DNA of 64,000 bases, from NCBI GenBank assembly GCA_023376005.1, contig CM042176.1, positions 11,452,690-11,516,689 of the forward strand, written 5' to 3'. Under the pieces are notes generated by a model that ran no database searches, was not told the DNA's origin, and was given only the letters and a program-made list of their open reading frames with translations. Shown piece after piece: positions 54,484-63,309 of the stretch (positions are counted from its first letter, which is position 1; each line of letters begins with the position of its first letter). Origin of the DNA: Doryteuthis pealeii. Its lineage: Eukaryota; Mollusca; Cephalopoda; Myopsida; Loliginidae. A program made the position numbers and the translations under genes.

Positions 54484-55748
54484 TTCTTTGACCCTCAACA
54501 TTTTAGTCCAATGGTCTACACTGAATTATACTTTCAGTTAGTGTAATCAAGATGCAGTAATGAGCCTCACTAACCTTGCACCTGGATTGAAATTATAAAT
54601 AACTCCCATGATGCACTTCCATGGTATAAGCCAGCATCTTAAACATAACCTCAAACTACCCAGCCTCCAGACTCATGGTTTAACTCCCTTACCCCCGCAT
54701 GTGATGAAAAAGATTTTATTTTTTAAGAACAATACGTTGAACAATAAGGTTAGATGCAATCTTTTGTAGTTTCAAACTCAGGGGGTAACAAGAAGAAATC
54801 CCTGGGGTGGGGCATCAAGAGTTGTGATCACACAAAGCAAAATATAAATAAATAAATACACATATTATAGAAAGAGAAAGGGGAGCAGATGTAATGTCCA
54901 AGCCCCTACACTCAATAGGGTTGTGCGTGTTAGGATCAGCTGTCGGTAAGTAAGGGGTCTCTTAGGGGGCAGGTGAAGAACTCATGCTAATTTGAGAAAA
55001 AGTGGAGAGAAAGGATCCTAATCAGACAGGAGCCCTCCACCCCCTGATAGTGGCAGTCTATATAATCAAGTGGGTAAAAAAAACCAACCCCCAAAAAAAA
55101 ACAATGATATTAAAAAAATATGTTCAAATACTTTAGTAAGAATAGACTGGGCGTTAGGGTAGGTTGATTTTTCACTTTGTTAAAAATATCAAATTCTCTC
55201 AAACAGTGAAAGTTGTGTGTTGATATAATGAGTACTGATACCAAAAACTAGGTTTCTTACTTGTACCATTGTTTGAGGAAATAGCATCAAAGATCGTCTA
55301 CTAAAATGCACCAAAAATCCTCGTTTTTGCAACATTTAGCCTAGAAATTGGTTAGAAAATTTAGCAATTTCTATATTTAAAACAGAAATTTTAAACGAAA
55401 CGAATGAAATATTATAACTAGAATTCAAATTGAAAATATGCTCCCCTCACCACTGACACCTCCCATCTGCTGCTTTTTACCTAATAATTAAGCTGTAACA
55501 GGGATAACATTTTAAAAGATGGAAATCTATATTCTTAAATGAAGGTAAAGTTTTGAAGAAAAACATTTTGTGTGTTAATTCTTAATGTTAATTTGCAACT
55601 TTCATAACGTGGGAGACGTTACAGTTCCAAAATCGACCTACTCTACTGGGCATGCAAATACCTACAAATACCGCTGTCAGATATTTGGTTGGTTAGTTGG
55701 TTGGTTTTTATGGCATGTCAACCTTTGTTGGGTTATTTTATGGTACTA
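54481..55748. other. Longest apparently repeat-poor stretch; no gene found
   Basis: No long frame and no element recognised, except a reversed SINE tail at 55690-55740 (GGCATGTCAACCTTTGTTGG). Confidence 0.5.
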
Positions 55749-55967
55749 ATGCAGAATAGTACACAACAGATAATATCATTAGAATACGTATAAAAAGCAT
55801 TACATTTCACGGAAATACCCAAACCCTTCGAGACACTAGAATTAGAGTTAGAATAAGGGTTAGGGTTAGTTTTAGGGTTAGGGTACTTTGGGAGTTACCG
55901 TAATCTAATACTATTTATATATAAAATGCGATTCTAATGATATTATCTCTTGCGCACTATTCTGCAT
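55749..55967. mobile_element. MITE-J, inverted repeats with telomere-like core
   Basis: Ends ATGCAGAATAGTACACAACA and the near-reverse complement, with ~40 bp of pairing (GATAATATCATTAGAAT in both arms). Core at 55855-55890: AAGGGTTAGGGTTAG, TTTTAGGGTTAGGGTA. The target duplication is not resolved. Confidence 0.75.
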
Positions 55968-56059
55968 TTGTAACCTATTCATACACACATTTGCATTCAA
56001 AAAACTTAGACTTGATGAGACACATACGTCTCATGATATCAATTATATTTATACATAAA

Positions 56060-56330
56060 AATCCAATAATGGCATATCAACCCTTAATGGGTTATTTAAT
56101 ACTGAAATTTGATTAATTCTTAAATGTTTAATTATAATGCACCACAATCATTTTTTTAATTGCATTTTTTAAAAAAATATTTAATAATCATCATTAGTTT
56201 ATATACATTTATACAATATGAAGTAATCCAATCTAATTTCATTGCCATTACTCTCAGGTCGACTCTGACTTGCAATGGTAGTACCTGTTAGGGTCCCATC
56301 TATGGGTTAAATAGATTTTAAAAAAAATGA
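56060..56330 (+). repeat. SINE-E/tail remnants
   Basis: 56072-56105 reversed tail (GGCATATCAACCCTTAATGG). 56245-56330 body (GTAGTACCTGTTAGGGTCCC). Confidence 0.6.
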
Positions 56331-56334
56331 GTTT

Positions 56335-56590
56335 ACAAAAAATGCATTTTTATAGTAAAAATCATTTCCAATGCATTTTCATAGTAAAAAGCATTTCCAA
56401 TGCATTTTCATAGTAAAAATCATTCATTTTTATAGTAAAAATCATTTCCAATGCATTTTATAGTAAAAATCATTTCCAATGCATTCAGCATTGCATTTAT
56501 AGTAAACATCATTTCCAATGCATTTGTAAAAATCATTTCCAATGCATTTTTATAGTAACATTTCCAATGCATTTTCATTTCCAGTTGTTG
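56335..56590 (-). repeat. Short array of the 29-bp minisatellite unit
   Basis: Eight or so units of the same sequence as 34178-34962, 14 kb from the inverted repeat. The flanks (GTTGTAACCTAACAAAGG; TAGGGTATATAACA) also match the flanks of the arm arrays, so the array spread with its surroundings. Confidence 0.9.
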
Positions 56591-57244
56591 TAACCTAACA
56601 AAGGTTATTAAATTAGAAATAACCAACAGAGGTTGGAAATGGTAGGTAATCTTTATAACCTTAACAAAATACAATACTCTCCAGTGGCGTAAAGAAAGTA
56701 AACCACTGTTAGTGGTATAAGACTACTCAGTCAGCATAATACTCCCATATTTATTAGGATTGGGACATACTCATTAATGGTCATAGGTAGGGTATATAAC
56801 AAAAAAAACAAGAATGAATAAAACAAAACATCTTTGGCATAAAATAACCCAACAAGGGTTGACAGCAACCCAACCCATCCAATTTAATTCAAATTAATAG
56901 GATGCACTTTTTTCCCAAAAATTTTGGCTAAAAATTTTTCCTTGCGTCTTATACATTGTAGGTGAAGTTTGAGACCTCCCATAGGCCTAGGCTAATCTTC
57001 TTTATGATGCTCACTAACCCAGCTTACGCTCAGTACTTTTACATACCCTAAATTGCCATGAATCCTTATTTTATTTCTGTTTTTGATTGTGTAATGCACA
57101 GCTAGACTGTTTTCAACAATATATGCTTAAATACACTAAAAACTTTTTTTTCCTGAATCTGACCAGCTGAAATGGGGGTGCGTCTTATATGCCCGTACAT
57201 CTTATATGCCGTCAAATACGGTATATGGTTTTAAGTATGAAGGC
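56591..57244. other. Mostly unassigned; hairpin SINE tail at 56810-56880
   Basis: AAAATAACCCAACAAGGGTT at 56839. 56685-56800 matches right-arm sequence 38440-38560 (continuation of the 29-bp array flank). Confidence 0.55.
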
Positions 57245-57478
57245 AAGTGGTGTAATGGTTAGAGTTATAGGAAATGGACTCGTTGACCTGAGTTCAATTC
57301 CTGGACGAAGCTGTTTGTATTTCACATATCACTAATACTCTTGGGAAAGGTATAAATCCAATTCTTCCTCCAGCAATTAGCTATTAGTGCTATGTGAAAT
57401 GCAAACAGCCTCGTCCAGGATTTGAACTTGGGTTGACGAGTCCATTTCCTACAACTAACCATTACACCACGCACCTTT
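57245..57478. repeat. Inverted pair of SINE-D heads
   Basis: 57245-57370 (plus) has GGTGTAATGGTTAGAGTTAT and GAGTTCAATTCCTGGACGA. 57375-57475 (minus) is its reverse complement with CCAGGATTTGAACTTGGGTT and AACCATTACACCACGC. The two tRNA-like heads face outward around a short centre, so a read-through transcript would form a ~100-bp hairpin. Confidence 0.8.
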
Positions 57479-57532
57479 TGAAATATATATATATATATAC
57501 ATACATACATACACATTGCAGGCTATATACTA

Positions 57533-57760
57533 GGAACGGCTGAAAAGTTCCCAGTCTGACCAAGATACTGCCATGGAATGTGACCAAATGAGGTTTATTT
57601 TTTTCAATATAGCCCTCCTTTTGGTCCACACACTTCTTCCATTGTTGTTGCAGTGCTTGGATCCCATTGGCCTAAAAAGTCATCAACAGCTGATATGACA
57701 TCATCATATGTACTATTCAGCCCACCCTTATATAATGTATGATTCAACTGCAGTTTTAAA
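57533..57760 (-). pseudogene. Mariner transposase C-terminal end
   Basis: The minus strand reads ISAVDDFL, then in another frame IQALQQQWKKCVDQKEGYIE, the standard mariner C-terminus (GIxALxxRWxKCVxxxGDYVEK-like). It is followed by the 3' non-coding end ACTTTTCAGCCG at 57554-57543. One frameshift. The N-terminal and catalytic parts are absent. Confidence 0.75.
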
Positions 57761-57784
57761 AAAAGAGAACCAGTAACTTGTGAT

Positions 57785-58018
57785 TATATATATATATATA
57801 TATATATATATTTGGTAATAAAAACGCGAGTGGAAATGGTCCATAACCACGATACCCATGGTATTTAAGGCCTTTTTATTCCCAAATAAATTTGCTCTGT
57901 TTACAATAATTAAACATTGAGCTCTCATACGGAACCTGAACTCTACAACAAACTACGGGTAGAGAATTAGGACCCACCTAGAATCACCTTGTACCAAGAA
58001 ACTTGGTACCGCACCAAA

Positions 58019-58066
<48 letters not shown>
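57785..58066. repeat. AT-rich repeat bounded by (TA)n tracts
   Basis: (TA)n at 57785-57812 and 58021-58066 enclose a sequence whose 57890-58018 part recurs at 50460-50585, also against (TA)n. Confidence 0.7.
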
Positions 58067-58069
<3 letters not shown>

Positions 58070-58137
58070 GAAAAATGAGTAAAGAAAAGAAATGTAAATG
58101 GATAAAATGAATTTAATCGATATCACATTAATCGATA

Positions 58138-58218
58138 TCACTTACACATGTGTTTCGGTCAGTTTATGTGTGTGAAAATATTTCGCACACATAGAAGAAT
58201 CGACCTTCATCAGAGTGA
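58138..58218 (-). ncRNA. Hammerhead-ribozyme-like motif, left arm
   Basis: Read on the minus strand. Stem I UCACU (58218-58214) pairs with AGUGA (58142-58138). Core CUGAUGA lies at 58213-58207. One extra A (58206) precedes stem II, which is GGUC (58205-58202) with GACC (58160-58157). The stem II loop is an extended internal hairpin (ATGTGTGCG...CACACAT). GAAA lies at 58156-58153. Stem III ACAC-AU-GUGU spans 58153-58144 and the cleavage base A is 58143 (GUA). The extra A at the base of stem II departs from the strict consensus and could reduce activity. Confidence 0.55.
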
Positions 58219-58582
58219 ACATTTATTTTGAATGAAAAAATCATTGGGAAAAACAACAGAGATTTATACAAAATTATCTATATATATGTGGTCCCTTTTT
58301 TAATCGACAACTTTTTAACATTTCACCGATTTTTTTCAAAACATAAACTAAGCTCCGAGAAAAATGTTCAACATGTTATTGATAAATAATAACACTTTAT
58401 TTTTATTTTATTTATTTTTTGTAACAATAAAAAAACTATTTTGTACCATAACCCCTAGAAAAAAAAAACAAATATCCAAATCATAACGGTCTATCTTAAC
58501 TCTATTCTCAGCGTTCCAAATTTAAAAAAATTCGATTTTGAATATTTCCAAAAATCTTGATTTTTTCATTCAAAATAAATGT

Positions 58583-58663
58583 TTACTCTGATGAAGGTCA
58601 ATTCTTCTATGTGTGCGAAATATTTTCACACACATAAACTGACCGAAACACATGTGTAAGTGA
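58583..58663 (+). ncRNA. Hammerhead-ribozyme-like motif, right arm
   Basis: Mirror site on the plus strand: stem I UUACU (58583-58587) with AGUGA (58659-58663), where C-to-U leaves a G-U pair. CUGAUGA 58588-58594, GGUC 58596-58599 with GACC 58641-58644, GAAA 58645-58648. Stem III ACAC-AU-GUGU 58648-58657, cleavage base A 58658. Loop differences from the left copy (AATTC vs GATTC) leave the paired bases intact. Confidence 0.55.
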
Positions 58664-58762
58664 TATCGATTAATGTGATATCGATTAAATTCATTTTATC
58701 CATTTACATTTCGTTTTTTTACTCATTTTTCCTCATATTGTTGGATTCAATTCCTTTTCCAT

Positions 58763-58807
<45 letters not shown>

Positions 58808-58844
58808 TATTGCATTTTCCCCAAAGAGCGCTTCTCACACAAAT

Positions 58845-59228
58845 ACACCTGCACAAACAGAACCACTGATAAAGCAGCAAGGGGTATTGACCTTGATGGA
58901 ACTCAGATAAGACAGAGTGCATGTGTCTGAAACAAGATAGAGACATCTCCACACTGGATTGTAAGCCTTCCAAATTAGTTTTGGTAGTAATATCTCATCT
59001 ACAGAAAAACGATGTCAATATACGCATAGGAAAGACATGAACTGTTATAGACAGATAATCGATCATATGGAAATCTGATCTCCTTATTAAGATAAAGCGA
59101 GAATTCTTCCAAGCTTTAGTCGTGTCAGTGCTACTGTATGGCAGCACCACTTGGACTCTAACGAAACAGGGTCGATGACCGATAGGAATGGATAGTGTGA
59201 GACAGTCATTGGAGAGACCTGATGATGA

Positions 59229-59232
<4 letters not shown>
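58845..59232 (+). pseudogene. LINE reverse-transcriptase distal fragment
   Basis: In shifting frames it reads DKTECMCLKQDRDISTL-like, then KNDVNIRIGKTWTVID, then IKREFFQALVVSVLLYGSTT followed by WTLTKQ. This is the post-catalytic (thumb and connection) part of the LINE group whose tail is described at 25800. It ends prematurely and joins (ATG)n (TGATGATGATGAT at 59219-59231), then (TA)n at 59230-59262. It holds a single copy of the segment that is amplified 60280-61990. Confidence 0.75.
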
Positions 59233-59265
<33 letters not shown>

Positions 59266-59379
59266 ACAGGGTGTGGATTAATTTCAAAACAATAATTATA
59301 ATCAAATATAGTAATTAACCTTGGGTGGAGATCTATCAATTGTAAAGTTAGTTACAACAGTTTTTTAATTTGCTAAATG

Positions 59380-59640
59380 TGGAATGCAATAGGCCACTCC
59401 AGCTATGGGTAAATAGTAGGGCAGATTGGGCTCTTTAACCTTGGTAACCTTGGTATGGCAACCAATCTAGGAGAAGGAAAACTCTGAATTCCAACATGTT
59501 TAATTCTGGTTAAAAATTGACCTAATGTTGTATCCTGCTTGTGTGGAGGGGTTGGATAAATATATACTCCCTCCAGCTATGAATAAATAGTAGGGAAGGC
59601 TGGGTTCTTTAGTCTTGATTAGGTCATGGGTTCAATCCTC
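59380..59640 (+). repeat. SINE-D body fragments in tandem
   Basis: CTATGGGTAAATAGTAGGGC at 59404 and TATGAATAAATAGTAGGG at 59578, with AACTCTGAATTCCAACATG between. A further piece is at 60180-60250. Confidence 0.65.
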
Positions 59641-59707
59641 ACTAGGGGCTGAATACTTGAGGCTTTGTGCAAAATTTAAACTACACTGATTAAAATTTTT
59701 TTTTTTT

Positions 59708-59800
59708 AAATTAGCATCTTGCTAAAAGCACTGATTCCCACCAGGTTACCAAAGTTAAGCAACAATGAGCCTAATCAGGACTTAGATGGGTAGTATTGGA
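59708..59800 (+). repeat. 5S-rRNA-derived SINE head, truncated
   Basis: AAAGCACTGATTCCCACCAG, CCAAAGTTAAGCAACAATGAG, GGACTTAGATGGGTAGTATT. No hairpin tail. Confidence 0.75.
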
Positions 59801-60279
59801 AGTTTTTGTATATAAGGGGTGCTACAATACACCACTTAAATTTATAGACTAAGCAAAGTCACGTGGTTTAAGCTTCAGCCAATCAACAGCCCTAATGCGT
59901 GGCTGGTTGTCTACTTAATCAACGATACTGAGAGACGTCCATTTGCAATCATTGATGAAGGACTTGCAATACTGAGGAGCACCAAGGAACAACCAAAGGA
60001 TTCTTTACCCATAGATTGAAACTATGCTCTGCTGGACAAGTGCTCTTGCTTGAAGCCTAAAGGATAGCCCATAAAATCGTAACAGGTAGCCACTAAGGAA
60101 CGGTAGGTATCATGAACAATCTGAGGTCTGTGCCAAACGAAGCAAAGCTTAATAAATTTTAGGTCTTATAGTCCAACCAGCTATGGGTAAATAGTAGGGC
60201 AGATGGGGTTCTTTAATCTTGGTATGGCAACCAGTTGAGGAGAAGCAAAACTTTGGGTAAATACAAGCATTGTAGATGA
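59801..60279. other. No recognised gene
   Basis: Unique-looking 59801-60170, then a SINE-D body scrap to ~60250 leading into the satellite. Confidence 0.5.
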
Positions 60280-61992
60280 AGCCCTTCAACACTTGGGCCC
60301 TAAAGAGGTGCCTAGAGAATAAGCATATTATGGGAGTTGTATCAGTGCTTGCTGTACGGCTGCAACACTATGGGCCCTAAAGAGGTGCTTAAAGAATAAA
60401 GCTATTACCTGGCAGGAAGTTATATGATAATCAGTCTACTGTACGGCTGCAACACTTGGCCCTAATGCTAGAGAATTAAACCTATATGGGGTTGTACAGT
60501 GTCTACTGTACGGCTCGCAAACACTTGGGGCCCTAAAGAGGTGCCTAGTAGAATAAGCTATATGAGTTGTATCAGTGCTACTGTATACGGCGCAACACTT
60601 GGCCTACTAATAGAGTGCCTAGACGAATAACCAATACTGGATTGTATCAGTGCTACTGTACCTGTGCATGGCAACACTTGGACCTAAAGAGTGCCTAGAG
60701 AAAACGCTATACTGGGAGTAAGTATCTCCAGTGCTGACTGTTACGGGCTTAGTGGCCCCTTAAAGAGGTGCCTAGAGAATAAGCGATAGATGTTTGTATC
60801 AGTGCTACTGTACGGCTGCAACACTATGGGCCCTAAAGAGTGCCTAGAGAATAAGCCTATATTGAGTTGTATCAGTGCTACTGTAAGGCTGCAACACTTG
60901 CGCCCAAAGGGTTGCTAAGAAATAAGCTTAGATGGAGTTGTATTCAGTTTTTAACTTACTTGGCTGCAACCACTAGCCCTAAGAGGTGCCTAGAGAATAA
61001 GCTATATGGGAGTTGTATCAGTGCTACTGTACGGCTGCAACACTTGGCCCTAAAGATGGTACAGAGAATAAGCTAGATGGGAGTTGTATCAGTGCTACTG
61101 TACGCTGCAACACTTGGGCCCTAAAGAGGTGCCTAGAGAATAAGCTATATGGGAGTTGTATCAGTGCTACTGTACGGCTGCAACACTTGGGCCCTAAAGA
61201 GGTGCTAGAGAATAAGCTAGATGGGAGTTGTATCAGTGCTACTGTACGGCTGCAACACTTGGGCCCTAAAGAGGTGCCTAGAGAATAAGCTAGATGGGAG
61301 TTGTATCAGTGCTACTGTACGGCTGCAACACTTGGGCCCTAAAGAGGTGCCTAGAGAATAAGCTATATGGAGTTGTATCAGTGCTACTGTACGGCTGCAA
61401 CACTTGGGCCCTAAAGAGGTGCCTAGAGAATAAGCTAGATGGGAGTTGTATCAGTGCTACTGTACGGCTGCAACACTTGGGCCCTAAAGAGGTGCCTAGA
61501 GAATAAGCTAGATGGGAGTTGTATCAGTGCTACTGTACGGCTGCAACACTTGGGCCCTAAAGAGGTGCCTAGAGAATAAGCTATATGGGAGTTGTATCAG
61601 TGCTACTGTACGGCTGCAAACACTTGGGCCCTAAAGAGGTGCCTAGAGAATAAGCTATATGGGAGTTGTATCAGTGCTACTGTACGGCTGCAACACTTGG
61701 CCCTAAAGAGGTGCCTAGAGAATAAGCTATATGGGAGTTGTATCAGTGCTACTGTACGGCTGCAACACTTGGGCCCTAAAGAGGTGCCTAGAGAATAAGC
61801 TAGATGGGAGTTGTATCAGTGCTACTGTACGGCTGCAACACTTGGGCCCTAAAGAGGTGCCTAGAGAATAAGCTATACAGTGCTACTGTACGCTGCAACA
61901 TAAAGAGTGCCTAGAGAATAAGCTTGTATCAGTGCTACTGTACGGCTGCAACACTTGCGCCCTAAAGGGGTGCCTAGAGAATAAGCTAGATG
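60280..61992 (+). repeat. 73-bp satellite derived from a LINE reverse-transcriptase segment, ~23 units
   Basis: Consensus unit: TAGATGGGAGTTGTATCAGT, GCTACTGTACGGCTGCAACA, CTTGGGCCCTAAAGAGGTGC, CTAGAGAATAAGC (73 bp). Units 61100-61860 are nearly identical; those before 61000 and near 61880-61930 are degraded. One frame encodes VSVLLYGCNTWALKRCLENK then LDG, the conserved LLYGCxTWTLTKxLExKLDG block of this LINE group. As 73 is not a multiple of three, the array shifts frame each unit and encodes nothing continuous. Confidence 0.92.
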
Positions 61993-62335
61993 GGAGTTTT
62001 GCACAAGAATGCTGTGTGTGATCTTAAACAAATTGTGGAAACAACAAGCAGTTGTATGGTCACTTGTCTTCTATCACACAAACCATCCAAGAGAGACGAA
62101 CAAGACATACTGGACACTGTTGGAGAAGCAAGGATGAACTCATAAGTGATGTTCTCCTGTGAAAACCTGCACACAGGCATGTCAGTGTGGACCATCCAGC
62201 AAAGACCTACATTAGCCAGCTCTGCGTGGATATTGGATGCTGTGCAGAGGACATCCTGAGAGCAATGAATGATAGGGATGGTTGGCGAGAGATTGTCATG
62301 GATATCCATGCTACTTGCGCAATATGATAATGATG
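61993..62335 (+). pseudogene. LINE 3' coding end continuing directly from the satellite
   Basis: After the last KLDGS it continues in register: FAQEC, then SSITQTIQERRTRHTGHCWR and SKDELISDVLL. Next comes VDHPAKTYISQLCVDIGCC, then AEDILRAMNDRDGWREIVMD and IHAT. A stop and at least one frameshift are present. Confidence 0.85.
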
Positions 62336-62531
62336 GCTTTTCTTCTACAAGGATGACTTTGGCGTTAAATAACTCTAAAAAAAAAACAACATATTGACCA
62401 GCTCTGTGCAGCATCCAGTATCTGTGCAGAGGACATCCTGAGGGCAATGAATGATAGGGATGGTTGGCGAGAGATTGTCATGGATATCTGTGCTACTAGT
62501 GTACCATGATGATGATGATGATGATGATGAT
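62336..62531 (+). pseudogene. Second copy of the LINE tail with (ATG)n
   Basis: 62395-62500 repeats TGTGCAGAGGACATCCTGAG and GATGGTTGGCGAGAGATTGT. It ends (ATG)n at 62508-62531. The ~60 bp between the two tails includes a SINE-tail scrap (GGCGTTAAATAACTC). Confidence 0.8.
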
Positions 62532-62840
62532 AACTAATCTTGTCAGAAAAAGGGATTCGTTATGAAACCTGGGTCATTGTTTGATACAAAGAGATTACAG
62601 TAGATTCTAATATTTTCGGCATTTTTTAGATTTATTTTGCTTACAAAGTAATGAACAAGCTTCTTTCAAATTAAAATTGGGGTCTGTTTCAAATGGATGT
62701 GATGAGGAGGGCTGGGGAGTCACAGCACAAAACCTTTGCCTCCAACTCCAACTCCTCTATTTTTGGCGCTTCCAACTCTGACTCCTCTCTATTGTAATTA
62801 AGTGATGATTGCCTACAAATAGATATAAAATCATGATTTT
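62532..62840. other. No recognised gene
   Basis: Unassigned, AT-rich. Confidence 0.5.
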
Positions 62841-63125
62841 TAAGGCCGGTTCAACTCAGTTGGTATAGAGCGTCCGCCTAGGAATCACAAGGTTCCAAGT
62901 TTGATACCAACCCTCACCAACTCAGCATATGAGTAGCACAGGCATCTGTGCGGTGAAGTAAGGAGCTGATGGTAGGTGTGGTAGAGTGAGAAGCTGATGG
63001 TAGGTATAACACTCCACCTCAGATGCTAAAATAATCTCCTTGGTCTAGCGCATGTGAAAAGGGGATAGACTCCCTCGCTGTCTGGTTGATACCAACATTA
63101 GGCACCCTGCCGAATTTACTACTTT
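62841..63125 (+). repeat. SINE-A with internal duplication
   Basis: A box GTTCAACTCAGTTGGTATAGAGC and B box GGTTCCAAGTTTGATACC. The piece AGGAGCTGATGGTAGGTGTG is followed by a second GAAGCTGATGGTAGGTAT, giving a ~35-bp tandem duplication. Confidence 0.88.
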
Positions 63126-63309
63126 TATTTATAAGTAGTGTGCACTGTATAACTTTACTTTACTAAGCGAGTTCCATATAAAGTGTATATTCAACTCGTG
63201 TTGGGGTTGCAATAGTTTTACCAACTCCGACTCCAAAGACCCCTTAATTGACTCGACAGACTTCACAAACCTGGTAACGAGTACCTTAAAATATCCTTTA
63301 AAAAAAAAA
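63126..63309. other. Non-coding; ends in poly-A/poly-T
   Basis: 63300-63325 is an A17/T9-type junction leading into the next array. Confidence 0.5.

Larger units (their letters stand above)
58070..58740. mobile_element. Foldback element with two inverted hammerhead-like motifs
   Basis: Arms 58070-58240 and 58560-58740 are reverse complements over ~170 bp, separated by ~320 bp of AT-rich non-coding DNA. (TA)n tracts flank it on both sides (58021-58066 and 58769-58804). Each arm carries one hammerhead-like site reading outward. Related single-arm or degraded forms lie at 27905 and 53510. Paired terminal repeats carrying hammerheads are known from Penelope-like elements; no reverse transcriptase or GIY-YIG coding remains here, so the class is inferred. 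Confidence 0.7.
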
